Assembly: GCF_023952475.1 (NCBI RefSeq)
Contig: NZ_JALHRX010000006.1
Coordinates: 223,278-287,277, forward strand
Direction of reading: 5' to 3'
Source of the DNA: Cupriavidus sp. WGlv3
GTDB taxonomy: Bacteria > Pseudomonadota > Gammaproteobacteria > Burkholderiales > Burkholderiaceae
Length of the DNA stretch: 64,000 nt
The notes under the pieces are model-generated. The model had not been told where the DNA came from. It saw only the letters and a program-made list of their open reading frames with translations, and did not search any database. Positions 34,739 to 43,372 of this stretch are shown in pieces (positions within the stretch are counted from its first letter, which is position 1; each line of letters opens with the position of its first letter). The translations under genes and the position numbers were made by a program.

Positions 34739-34936
34739 ATGCGTTTTCTTCTCCGATACCGTCCGCTGGACATCTATCCCGACCCGCTCGACGCCAGGGT
34801 GGCGGAACTTCACGATCTTGCCGAAGACATCCAGGATCGCCACGCCCGCAAGTGGCGCCGGCATGGCTCCATGCTGACCCGGCATGACGGCTCGCCGCCC
34901 AGCTTTGCCACCGGCGACCCGAAAACGCGGCACTGA
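34739..34936 (+). CDS. Small hypothetical protein
   Basis: A 65-residue charged protein (MRFLLRYRPLDIYPDPLDARV...), with no motif or signal peptide that I recognise. Coding is supported only by codon composition and an isolated position in the gap between the DUF2188-like gene and the next small gene. No clear ribosome site precedes the ATG. Confidence 0.4.
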   Translation: MRFLLRYRPLDIYPDPLDARVAELHDLAEDIQDRHARKWRRHGSMLTRHDGSPPSFATGDPKTRH

Positions 34937-35091
34937 TGCGCCATGGCGAGGACGTTGCCTTCCTTTGCAGGAATGTGAACAAGTGTCATATCGGATTGGC
35001 AAGACCATGACCCCTGCTGAAGAATGGTTATCCGCAGGCAAGGGACCCGATCGGCGGGTTCGCTGCCGCACCATTTTTTTGACGCAGCGAC

Positions 35092-35430
35092 ATGAATCGA
35101 ACCACCCGGGAATGCGTGATGGCGTTGATTTCCAGCCTGCGTGCCAATGGGCCCATGCCCCGGCACCGGCTCGCCACCGCCAGCCGCCTGAGCGCCGCCG
35201 AGCTGACCCGCGCGCTCAAATCCGCCCGCCAGATGGGCGTCGTTGCCTATGACGGCGAGCCCGACCTGCCGCCCGAGGCCGAAACTCCGCTGGTGCTGAC
35301 CGGTCGGCCGTTGCCGCCGCCACGGCGCGTCACTCCCGCGCCGCGCGACAACACCCCGCACTTCGAGCCGCTGCTGGACGTCTGGGGCATCGCCCGCCCC
35401 GCCACACTGCGGCGCGGACACGCTTCCTGA
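35092..35430 (+). CDS. Hypothetical winged-helix-like small protein
   Basis: A 112-residue protein. The first half (VMALISSLRANGPMPRHRLATASRLSAAELTRALKSARQMGVVAYDGE) has the pattern of a winged-helix DNA-binding domain; the second half is proline-rich. No family is recognised with confidence, and a role in transcription is only suggested by the fold pattern. It lies alone, preceded by a T-run (35076-35082). Confidence 0.55.
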   Translation: MNRTTRECVMALISSLRANGPMPRHRLATASRLSAAELTRALKSARQMGVVAYDGEPDLPPEAETPLVLTGRPLPPPRRVTPAPRDNTPHFEPLLDVWGIARPATLRRGHAS

Positions 35431-35600
35431 CACGCTCCACGCCCTTGGGCACGCGGGCTCGCGCGTGCCGTTCTTACAAAGGCAGGTAAGGCGCACACGC
35501 AAAAGTCGAGCCCGGCGCGCCAGCAACGGGCGCTTGCGCAGGGTACGGAACTTGCGCGACGCTTCAGGCTATGGCTTTCGCTTCCCCCTGAGCGTGCGCA

Positions 35601-37874
35601 ATGAGGCAATACAATCCGCCCGGCACCACGGCGTCCCCAGCGCCCACGGCGCCGCCACCACCGCATGATCCCGCCTCGCCGCCCGGCTTCCAGCTCGAAC
35701 CCGGTCGCAACTGCTGGCGCGTCGAACCTTGCCGGCGCTTTGCCATGCTGGTCGACGCCGACGCCTATTTCCGCGCGCTGCGCGAGGCGCTGCCGCTGGC
35801 CGAGCACACCATCTTCATCCTGGGCTGGGACATCGACAGCCGCATGGAACTGGTCCCCGCCGGCGCGCAGGATGGCCTGCCGCCGGGGCTGCGCGACTTC
35901 CTGTGCGCGCTGGCCGATCGCCGCCCCAACCTGCGCATCTACATCCTGAGCTGGGACTACGCCATGGTGATGGCGATGGAGCGCGAATGGCTGCCATCGG
36001 CCAGCGCGCACTGGCAGGCGCACCGGCATCTGTCGTTCCTGCTGGACGGCAATCATCCTCCCGGCGCATCGCACCACCAGAAGGTAGTGGTGCTCGACAA
36101 CAAGGTCGCCTTCGTCGGCGGGCTGGACCTGACACTGCGCCGCTGGGACGACAACCAGCACGCGCCCGGCGCACCGCTGCGCATGGCCGAGGGCCGACCC
36201 TACGCGCCCTTCCATGACGTGCAGTGCGCGGTCGACGGCAGCGCGGCCGCCGCGCTCGGCAAGCTGTGCGCGCAGCGCTGGCTGCGCGCCAGCGGCAGCC
36301 AGTCGCGGCCGGTGGCGGCGACCTCGTCGGACCCATGGCCGCCGAGCCTGGCGCCCGAGCTGACCGACGTGCGCGTGGGCATTGCCCGCACCATGCCCAT
36401 GTGCGAGGACGAGCCCGGCGTCAGCGAGGTGCGCATGCTGCTGCGCGATGCCATCGCCTCGGCCCGGCACAGCATCTACATGGAGAACCAGTACTTCAGC
36501 TCCGGCGAGATCGCCAAGGCGCTGGCCGCGCGGCTGGGGCACGAGGACGGCCCGGATATCGTGCTGGTGTCGCGCCGCAACGAGAGCGGCTGGCTCGAGG
36601 CGCACAGCATGGGCGTGCTGCGCGCGCGCCTGTACCGGCAGCTGCGCGCGGCCGACAAGTTCGATCGCTTCCGCCTGTACTGCCCGACGATCCCCAACCT
36701 GCACCCCGAATGCGTCAACGTCCACAGCAAGGTCACGGTGATCGACGACGACTTCCTCACCATCGGTTCTTCCAACCTCAGCAACCGCTCGCTGGGGCTG
36801 GACACCGAGTGCAATATCGTGGTGGTCTCCGGCGGCGAGCCCCGCATCCAGACCGCCATCGCCGCGATGCGCGCGCGGCTGCTGGGCGAACACCTGGAGG
36901 TCTCCCCCGAAGCGTTCCAGGCCGAGGTGGCGGCCACGCGCAGCGTGCTCGGCGCGATCCGCAACCTGCAGCGCAGCGACGGCCGCTCGCTGGAAGACTA
37001 TGTGCCGCCGCTGCCCGACGATGTCGATGCCGCGTCACCGGCCGCCAACCTGCTGGACCCGATCGAGCCGATCGACAGCGACCAGGTGCTGGCCGAGTTC
37101 GTCAGCCACGAGGCGCGCCCGCGCGTGCTCGGGCGCGTCGGGGCGATGGTGGCGCTGGCGCTGCTGATGGCGGGGCTGGCCTTTGCGTGGCGCTATACGC
37201 CGCTGCGCGAGTGGGCGGATTTCCGCGCGCTGCTGGGCGCGATCGAGCGCGTCGACCAGATGCCGCTGGCGCCGCTGGCGATGATGGGGGTCTATCTGGC
37301 CGGCGCGGTGACGATGCTGCCCGTGACGCTGCTGATCCTGGTCACGGTGGTGGTGTTCGGCCCGCTCTACGGCGCCGTACTGGCTCTGGGCGGCACGGTG
37401 CTGAGCACCGGCGCGGGCTACCTGGCCGGGCGGCTGCTGGGGCGCCAGGCGGTGCGCCGCTTTGGCGGCAGGCGGCTGAACCGCGTCAGCCATCAGTTGG
37501 GCAAGCACGGCATCGTCGCCATGGTGGTGCTGCGGCTGGTGCCGATCGCACCATTCTCGCTGGTCAACCTGGTGGTGGGTGCCTCGCGCATCAGCCTGCG
37601 CGATTGCCTGATCGGCACCGCGCTGGGGATGTTGCCGGGCATCGTGGTCAGCGCCTTGCTGGTGGACCGGGTCGCCGCGGCGGCGCGCGACCCGGGGCTG
37701 CTCACCTTTGCGCTGCTGGCGCTGGTGCTGCTGGTGCCCGCCTCGCTGCTGCTGTTGCTGCGCCGCCGGCGCCGGCGCAATGCGGCGCGGCAGCGCGGCG
37801 GCCGCCACGACGATCCGCCAGGGCCCGGCTCGCGCTTGTCGCGGCTGGCGCGGATGGCCGGGGAGCGCTCCTGA
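35601..37874 (+). CDS. Phospholipase D-like protein fused to a VTT (DedA-type) membrane domain
   Basis: A 757-residue two-part protein. The first part is a phospholipase D/cardiolipin synthase-like enzyme with both HKD motifs: HHQKVVVLDNKVAFVGG (His159, Lys161, Asp166) and VHSKVTVIDDDFLTIGSSN (His375, Lys377, Asp382), so it should be catalytically complete. The second part, from about residue 510, has several membrane helices and the VTT/SNARE-associated (DedA) domain (PVTLLILVTVVVFGPLYGAVLALGG, RLVPIAPFSLVNLVVGASRI). VTT proteins act in lipid movement, so the fusion may make and move phospholipid at the inner membrane. The long Pro/Ala N-terminus is disordered. Confidence 0.88.
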   Translation: MRQYNPPGTTASPAPTAPPPPHDPASPPGFQLEPGRNCWRVEPCRRFAMLVDADAYFRALREALPLAEHTIFILGWDIDSRMELVPAGAQDGLPPGLRDFLCALADRRPNLRIYILSWDYAMVMAMEREWLPSASAHWQAHRHLSFLLDGNHPPGASHHQKVVVLDNKVAFVGGLDLTLRRWDDNQHAPGAPLRMAEGRPYAPFHDVQCAVDGSAAAALGKLCAQRWLRASGSQSRPVAATSSDPWPPSLAPELTDVRVGIARTMPMCEDEPGVSEVRMLLRDAIASARHSIYMENQYFSSGEIAKALAARLGHEDGPDIVLVSRRNESGWLEAHSMGVLRARLYRQLRAADKFDRFRLYCPTIPNLHPECVNVHSKVTVIDDDFLTIGSSNLSNRSLGLDTECNIVVVSGGEPRIQTAIAAMRARLLGEHLEVSPEAFQAEVAATRSVLGAIRNLQRSDGRSLEDYVPPLPDDVDAASPAANLLDPIEPIDSDQVLAEFVSHEARPRVLGRVGAMVALALLMAGLAFAWRYTPLREWADFRALLGAIERVDQMPLAPLAMMGVYLAGAVTMLPVTLLILVTVVVFGPLYGAVLALGGTVLSTGAGYLAGRLLGRQAVRRFGGRRLNRVSHQLGKHGIVAMVVLRLVPIAPFSLVNLVVGASRISLRDCLIGTALGMLPGIVVSALLVDRVAAAARDPGLLTFALLALVLLVPASLLLLLRRRRRRNAARQRGGRHDDPPGPGSRLSRLARMAGERS

Positions 37875-37877
37875 AGC

Positions 37878-38360
37878 TCAGGGCTGGCGGCGGTAGGTGG
37901 CCTTCACGATCTGCGTCCACTCGCCGTTTTCGCCCTGCATGTACGAAGTCAGTTCGCGCTGGTTGTCGTCGCGGAACGTGATCACGTCGCGGTACTGCAC
38001 CATGCGACCGTTGCCCGAGCAGTCCGGCCCTTGGGCCCGCAGCGTCAGCTGCTGGCCGCCCGCGTCGAGGTCGCCTTCGTAGACCCACAGGTGGGTCATC
38101 ATCGAGCCGATGAAGGTGCCGACAAAGTGCTTGCGCGCCGGATCGTAGCCCAGCGTCATGACCGTCGAGGCCGGGCCGCAGCCGGGCATGTCGCCCTGGG
38201 CCACGCACTGCACCCAGACGTCGCCGATCGCGCTGACCCGCTCCGGAATCTGCCAGGTCTGCACCGGCTGGTCCGGTCCCATGACGGCCTCGCCCTCCGC
38301 CATCCAGTTGCCAACCAGACGTTGCAGCCAGCGGTGTTCCTTTTGTGCTTCGATTTGCAT
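37878..38360 (-). CDS. DUF1579 family protein
   Basis: A 160-residue protein with the DUF1579 pattern: HRWLQRLVGNWMAEGEAVMGP, SAIGDVWVQCVAQG, MTLGYDPARKHFVGTFIGSMMTHLW, and a C-terminal YRDVITFRDDNQRELTSYMQGENGEW. These beta-barrel, lipocalin-like proteins have no firmly known function. GGAG lies before the ATG at 38360. It converges with the phospholipase D gene with 3 bp between stops. Confidence 0.8.
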   Translation of the reverse strand: MQIEAQKEHRWLQRLVGNWMAEGEAVMGPDQPVQTWQIPERVSAIGDVWVQCVAQGDMPGCGPASTVMTLGYDPARKHFVGTFIGSMMTHLWVYEGDLDAGGQQLTLRAQGPDCSGNGRMVQYRDVITFRDDNQRELTSYMQGENGEWTQIVKATYRRQP

Positions 38361-38504
38361 TTTCGGTCTCCAGTGAATGGGTAACGGCCGGGGTGCGGCG
38401 ATTGCCGCGAGCATTTGTGGATGCTGTACACATAGACTAGCAAACCAAATGGACAGTGTCCACATTAAATTGCAACAGCTGGCACAGAGGGAGACAGGCT
38501 GGGC

Positions 38505-38858
38505 TTACTGCGGCAGGCGCAGCTTGGGCACGGCGAAGCGGTTGCCCTGAGCGCGGCGTACGTCGCACTGGACCTTGGCCTCGCGCACGGCGCCGTCCTG
38601 GGCCAGATATTCGACATCGGCCACCACGCTGTAGTTGTCCTTGTCGATCTGGCGCGCGGTGGCGGCCACCCACTTGAAGCTGCCGGGATTGGGCAGCGCC
38701 GCCTTGACCGCGTGCTTGCAGGCGGCCTCGGGCGCGCCCTCCTTGCCGGGCGGCCGCGATGCATCCGGCTGGGCCGCGGCCAACGCGGCAGGCACGCCCG
38801 CGGACAACGCTACCGCGAGCGCGGTAGACAGCAAACGTGGGGAAAGCGGCGAGTACAT
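38505..38858 (-). CDS. Secreted hypothetical protein
   Basis: A 117-residue protein with a Sec signal peptide (cleavage near LAA at about 27). The mature part has two cysteines (ACKHAV, VQCDVR) probably joined by a disulfide and a beta-rich NPGSFKWVAATARQIDKDNYSVVADVEYLAQDGAVREAKVQC, a layout seen in small periplasmic proteins of Burkholderiaceae. The function is unknown. Confidence 0.65.
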   Translation of the reverse strand: MYSPLSPRLLSTALAVALSAGVPAALAAAQPDASRPPGKEGAPEAACKHAVKAALPNPGSFKWVAATARQIDKDNYSVVADVEYLAQDGAVREAKVQCDVRRAQGNRFAVPKLRLPQ

Positions 38859-38971
38859 CCTGGACTCCTGCGACTGGGCGGCGCCAGACCGCACCACCCT
38901 GCGCCCGGCACCGATGCAGTTCAGGCCGCGGCGCGCACGCAAAAGTTCCCTTGTCGCCACAGCCAGCGGCC

Positions 38972-39730
38972 CTAACGCCGCACGCAGGCCTTGTAGGTGA
39001 ACTTGTCGCCGCGGAACATGAACTCCGAAAACGCCAACGGCCGGTCGTCGATGTCGTGCGGCGTGAAGCGGATGCGCAGCAGCGGCTCGCCAGGCTCGAT
39101 CTTCAGCCGGCGCGCGCTTTCCGCGGTGGCGGGAATCGCCGCGCTTTCCGTGTGCAGGTACTTGAGGCGATAGCCGAGCCTGGCCTCGACGATCATCAGC
39201 GCGTCGTTGTTTTCCAGGTCGTGCTCGAGCATCGCGCGCATCAGCGCTTCGGGCGCCATGGTCACGCCGACCGCCACCGGCGTGCCGGCCACGGACTTGA
39301 GCGTGGTCACGCTCAGCAGCTTGCTGCCGGGGGGCATGCGCAGCGCGTCGGCGGCGATGGCCGGCGCGGTGATCAGCCGCGTCGACAGCAGCTTGCCGTG
39401 CGCTTCGTGGCCACGGGCCCGCATGTAGTCGTAGAAGCCGGTCAGCGGTCCCAGGTCGGCCTGACCGGCCGGACGGCTGACAAAACTGCCCTTGCCGTGG
39501 ACGGTTTCGATCAGCCCCTCGGCCAGCAGCGATGCCAGCGACTGGCGCACCGTGATGCGGCTGACGCCGAACTCGGCCATCAGCTCGGCCTCCGACGGCA
39601 GCTTGATGCCCGGGGTCCATTCGTTGTTGACGATGCGCTGGCGCAGCGCGCCTTCGATCTGCTTGAAGCGGGGCAATGAGCTGGTTGTCACGAGATTCGA
39701 GGGATTCATGGGAACGGCCCATGCGGGCAT
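38972..39730 (-). CDS. GntR-family regulator, HutC/UTRA subclass
   Basis: A 252-residue protein: winged helix at about 15-85 (RFKQIEGALRQRIVNNEWTPGIKLPSEAELMAEFGVSRITVRQSLASLLAEGLIETVHGKGSFV) and a UTRA ligand-binding domain at about 95-250 (LRMPPGSKLLSVTTLKSVAGTPVAV, YLHTESAAIPATAESARRLKIEPGEPLLRIR). It is divergent from the ADP-forming acyl-CoA synthetase operon at 39861; the region between has an operator-like palindrome. It is the likely local regulator of that operon. An internal ATG at 39709 is an alternative start. Confidence 0.9.
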   Translation of the reverse strand: MPAWAVPMNPSNLVTTSSLPRFKQIEGALRQRIVNNEWTPGIKLPSEAELMAEFGVSRITVRQSLASLLAEGLIETVHGKGSFVSRPAGQADLGPLTGFYDYMRARGHEAHGKLLSTRLITAPAIAADALRMPPGSKLLSVTTLKSVAGTPVAVGVTMAPEALMRAMLEHDLENNDALMIVEARLGYRLKYLHTESAAIPATAESARRLKIEPGEPLLRIRFTPHDIDDRPLAFSEFMFRGDKFTYKACVRR

Positions 39731-39738
39731 CTACTTAT

Positions 39739-39774
39739 CATAACAACGTTGACTCATCATAACATGTTATGACA
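39739..39774. promoter_or_regulatory. Palindrome cluster, candidate GntR/UTRA operator
   Basis: CATAACATGTTATG (39758-39771) is a perfect 14 bp palindrome; flanking CATAACAACGTTG and TTATGACAAC repeat its half sites. It lies between the divergent regulator (start 39730) and the acyl-CoA synthetase gene (start 39861), where a HutC-type dimer could control both. Confidence 0.65.
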
Positions 39775-39860
39775 ACATCGTCCGTCATCAACCATGACAA
39801 GACCAGCGGCGCCCGCCCGCCAGGGCCTTACGTGACGGCGCACGCATACGGAGACAACCG

Positions 39861-42050
39861 ATGCCAGACCTCAGCGCATTGCTGCAACCGCGCACCATCG
39901 CCGTGATCGGCGCATCCACCCAGCCCGACAAGGTAGGCGGCATGCCGGTGCGGCTGCTGAGCGAGCTGGGCTACGCCGGCCGCATCGTCCCGGTCCACGC
40001 GACCGCCAGCGAAGTGCAGGGGCTGGCCGCGGTGCCGACGCTGGACGCGCTGGATGCGCCGGCCGACTTGGCCATCGTCGCGCTGCCGGTCAGCGCCAGC
40101 CTTGACGCGATGCGCCAGCTGGCGCGCAACGGCACGCGCGCCGCGGTGTTCTTTACCTCGGGCTTTGCCGAGACTGGCGGCGATGGCGTCGCGCTGCAGG
40201 CCGAACTGGCGGCGCTGGCGCAGGCCCATGGCATCACGCTGCTGGGCCCGAACTGCCTGGGCGCGATGAACCTGCGCGAGCGGGTGTTCGCCACTTTCTC
40301 GCCGATCCCGCTCGGCGGGCTGCCGCCGGTCGGCGAGGTCGGACTGGTCAGCCAGAGCGGCGCATTCGGGGCCTATGCCTTCGCGCTGGCGCGCGAGGCC
40401 GCACTGGGCCTGAGCCACTGGGTCACCACCGGCAACGAAGCCGGCCTGCATGTGGCTGACGTGATCGAATGGCTGGCCCGGGACGACGCCACGCGCGTGA
40501 TCCTGGCCTACCTGGAAGGCTGCCGCGACGGCACCCGGCTGCGCCGCGCGCTGGCGGCCGCGCGGGCGGCGGGCAAGCCGGTGGTAGTGACCAAGGTGGG
40601 CACCACCGAAGCCGGCGCGCGCTCCGCGCAATCGCATACCGCCAGCCTGGCGGGCGAAGACGCGGTCTACCAGGCGGTATTCGATGAATACGGCGTGTTC
40701 CGCGCCGATACGCTGGAGGAGTTCTTCCGGCTCGGTTACGTGCTGTCGCGCGGGCGCCGGCCGACGCGGTGGCAGCCTTCGGCGAAGGAGCCGGCCAATG
40801 CCGTCACCCCGGTCGCGCTGGTCACCGTATCCGGCGGCGTCGGCATCATGATGGCCGACCAGGCCGAGGCGCTGGACCTGCCGCTGCCGCCGATGCCCGA
40901 AGCCCCGGCAGCGGCGCTGCGCAGCGCGATTCCGTTCGCCAGCACCGCCAACCCCATCGACGTCACCGGCCAGGTGTTGGCACAGCCCGAAGTATTGCTG
41001 GGCGCCATTGCCGCCGCGGCACAATGCCCGGACTACGGCAGCGTGGTGGCCTTCCTGGCCGGCGGCGTCAGCTCGCCGCGGATCTGGCCCGGGCTGCAAG
41101 ACACCGTCGACGCCTTGTACCGCAGCGGCACCGCGGCGCCGCTGCTGTTCAGCGGCCTCGCCGATGACGACAAGCGCCGCTGGCTGGAAGCGCGCGGCGC
41201 GCTGGTATTCCGCGAACCCGCGCACGCAGTGCAGGCCGTGGCCGTGCTGGCCCGCGCCGCGGCGCAAGCTGCGGCGGCACCGGCGCCCTGCTCCGCATCC
41301 GTCGCCGCTGCAGACGTCCTGCCTGTTCCCGATGTGTCGGCCGGCACCACCGCCTTGTCCGAGTTCGAAGCCATGCAATGGCTGGCCGCGTGCGGCATCC
41401 CGACCGCGCCGCACGGCCTGGCGCGCGATGCCGACGAGGCCGTGCGCATCGCCGATTCCATCGGCTATCCGGTCGCGATCAAGCTGTGCTCGCCCGACAT
41501 CCTGCACAAGAGCGATGTCGGCGGCGTGGTGCTGAACGTGGCCGACGCGCGCGCGGCACGCGCCGCCTTTGCCCAGGTGCAGGCCGCCGCGGCCAGCCAC
41601 GGCACGCCCGCGCGCTTTGACGGCGCGCTGGTCGCCGGCATGATGCGCGGCTGGGGCGAGCTGATGGTGGGCGTGCGGCGCGATCCGGTGTTCGGGCTGG
41701 TGGCGCTGGCCGGCATCGGCGGCACCGCGGTGGAGATATTCCGCCAGACCGCGTTCGGCCTGGCGCCGCTGAGCCATGCCCGTGCGCGCACCATGCTGCG
41801 CGCGAGCCGTGCCGAGGCCCTGCTGTCGGGCCACCGCGGTCATCCCGCCATCGACGCCGAGGCCGTGGCCGAGGTGCTGGTGCGCGTCTCGCAGGCCGCG
41901 GCGGCGCTGGGGCCGCGCCTGGACACACTTGAAATCAATCCGCTGATCGTCACCGCCCGCGGCGTGGTCGCCGCCGATGCCGTGGTGACCCTGCACCCGG
42001 CCGCCCCCGGCAGCCACACGAACACACGCAACGAGGAGACCACCCGATGA
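39861..42050 (+). CDS. ADP-forming acyl-CoA synthetase (acetate-CoA ligase family)
   Basis: A 729-residue single-chain NDP-forming acyl-CoA synthetase. Domains: CoA-binding (1-130, TIAVIGASTQPDKVGG), succinyl-CoA-ligase-like (150-450, LVSQSGAFGAYAFALA, and the phosphate-accepting His259 in SAQSHTASLAGED), and an ATP-grasp domain (500-715, GYPVAIKLCSPDILHKSDVGGVVLNV). It activates an acid to its CoA thioester with ATP giving ADP and phosphate. Its stop overlaps the next ATG (ATGA). It is the first gene of an operon with two DUF1254 proteins and a Bug protein and is divergent from a GntR/UTRA regulator, which suggests a specific acid substrate. Confidence 0.88.
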   Translation: MPDLSALLQPRTIAVIGASTQPDKVGGMPVRLLSELGYAGRIVPVHATASEVQGLAAVPTLDALDAPADLAIVALPVSASLDAMRQLARNGTRAAVFFTSGFAETGGDGVALQAELAALAQAHGITLLGPNCLGAMNLRERVFATFSPIPLGGLPPVGEVGLVSQSGAFGAYAFALAREAALGLSHWVTTGNEAGLHVADVIEWLARDDATRVILAYLEGCRDGTRLRRALAAARAAGKPVVVTKVGTTEAGARSAQSHTASLAGEDAVYQAVFDEYGVFRADTLEEFFRLGYVLSRGRRPTRWQPSAKEPANAVTPVALVTVSGGVGIMMADQAEALDLPLPPMPEAPAAALRSAIPFASTANPIDVTGQVLAQPEVLLGAIAAAAQCPDYGSVVAFLAGGVSSPRIWPGLQDTVDALYRSGTAAPLLFSGLADDDKRRWLEARGALVFREPAHAVQAVAVLARAAAQAAAAPAPCSASVAAADVLPVPDVSAGTTALSEFEAMQWLAACGIPTAPHGLARDADEAVRIADSIGYPVAIKLCSPDILHKSDVGGVVLNVADARAARAAFAQVQAAAASHGTPARFDGALVAGMMRGWGELMVGVRRDPVFGLVALAGIGGTAVEIFRQTAFGLAPLSHARARTMLRASRAEALLSGHRGHPAIDAEAVAEVLVRVSQAAAALGPRLDTLEINPLIVTARGVVAADAVVTLHPAAPGSHTNTRNEETTR

Positions 42051-43360
42051 ATCAACCCGCTGCGCCTTTCCTTGCCGGCGCTCCCATCGACACCCCGCAG
42101 GAAGCGCTGACCGCCGCGGCGGCACTGCCGCTGGTGCTGGCCACGTATCCACTGTTCGAAAGCCTGCGTACCTGCCGGCTGCAGACCTCGGTGTCGCAGG
42201 CCACCGGCTACGGGCGCGCGCCGGTCAACACGCTGTCGGCCAGCACCCAGCCGTGGACCCACCGCGACCGCGACATCGTCACGCCGGCCAATGACCTGCT
42301 CTACTTCTGCGCCTGGGTCAACCTGGCCGACGGCCCGGTCACGCTGCACGTGCCCGCACTGCCGGATGCGCGCCGCTACTACGTGGTGGAACTGCTCGAC
42401 GCCTGGACCAACAACTTCGACAACCTGGGCCCGCGCAACGTGCCCGCCGCGGGCGCCGACATCGTGCTGGCCGGCCCGGCCCAGCACGCCGACGGCGCGC
42501 ACGTGGTGCGTTGCCCCACGTCGCTGGTCTGGCTGCTGGGCCGCGTGCTGGTGACCGGCACCGACGACCTGCCCGCCGCCAGCGCCTTCGAGCAGGGCTT
42601 CCGCCTGTCCGGCGGCAGCGCGCGGCAACCCGCCTGCGTGCGCGATTGGCAGGACAGCGGCGAGCCCGCGCTCGACTTCTTCGCCAACGCCTTCAACGCG
42701 CTGCGTGAGTATCCGGCCGAGCCGTCCATGGCTGGCCTGCTGTCGCTGCTGCGCAAGTGCGGCATCCGCGCGGGCGAGCCGGTCGACGTGGGGGCGCTGC
42801 GGCCGGCGTTGCAGCAGGGCCTGGTGCGCGCCTGGCGCGAAGGCATGGCGCTGATCGAAGCCAATACCCGCAGCCATGCGCGCAAGAGCTGGACCTACAG
42901 CCTGCTGCTGGGCCGCTATGGCGACGACTGGATGCAACGCGCCGTGACCGCGATGAAGGGCCTGGGCGCGCTGCGCGCCGACGAAGCCGTCTACGCCGCC
43001 GCCGACTACGATGCCGACGGCGAGCTGCTGCATGGCCGCCATACTTATGCGCTGCACTTCCCGGCCGGACACCTGCCGCCGGCGCAGGCGTTCTGGTCGG
43101 TCTCGCTCTATGGCGCCGACCGCTTCTTCACTGACAACGCGATCGGCCGCTACGCGCTCGGCGACCGCAGCCCAGGGCTGCAATACGACGCCGATGGCGG
43201 CCTCACGCTGACCATCTCGCACCAGCGCCCCGCGCAGGCACAGGACAACTGGCTGCCGGCGCCGGACGCCCCGTTCTACCTGATCCTGCGCCTGTACCAC
43301 CCCACCGACGGCTTCATCGCCGGCGACTACGTGATCCCGCCGCTGCGACGCATCGCCTGA
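42047..43360 (+). CDS. DUF1254/DUF1214 domain protein, copy 1
   Basis: A 437-residue protein with an N-terminal DUF1254 domain (about 20-160, VTPANDLLYFCAWVNLADGPVTLHVPALPD, YYVVELLDAWTNNFDNLG) and a C-terminal DUF1214 domain (about 320-425, YALHFPAGHLPPAQAFWSVSLYGAD, FTDNAIGRYALGDRSPGL, PFYLILRLYHP). No signal peptide is visible, unlike many family members. The function of the family is not established. It overlaps the acyl-CoA synthetase gene by 4 bp, so co-translation is likely, and has a paralogue directly downstream, which implies a two-subunit or two-step role in the pathway. Confidence 0.85.
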   Translation: MNQPAAPFLAGAPIDTPQEALTAAAALPLVLATYPLFESLRTCRLQTSVSQATGYGRAPVNTLSASTQPWTHRDRDIVTPANDLLYFCAWVNLADGPVTLHVPALPDARRYYVVELLDAWTNNFDNLGPRNVPAAGADIVLAGPAQHADGAHVVRCPTSLVWLLGRVLVTGTDDLPAASAFEQGFRLSGGSARQPACVRDWQDSGEPALDFFANAFNALREYPAEPSMAGLLSLLRKCGIRAGEPVDVGALRPALQQGLVRAWREGMALIEANTRSHARKSWTYSLLLGRYGDDWMQRAVTAMKGLGALRADEAVYAAADYDADGELLHGRHTYALHFPAGHLPPAQAFWSVSLYGADRFFTDNAIGRYALGDRSPGLQYDADGGLTLTISHQRPAQAQDNWLPAPDAPFYLILRLYHPTDGFIAGDYVIPPLRRIA

Positions 43361-43372
43361 AGGAGGCCGCTC

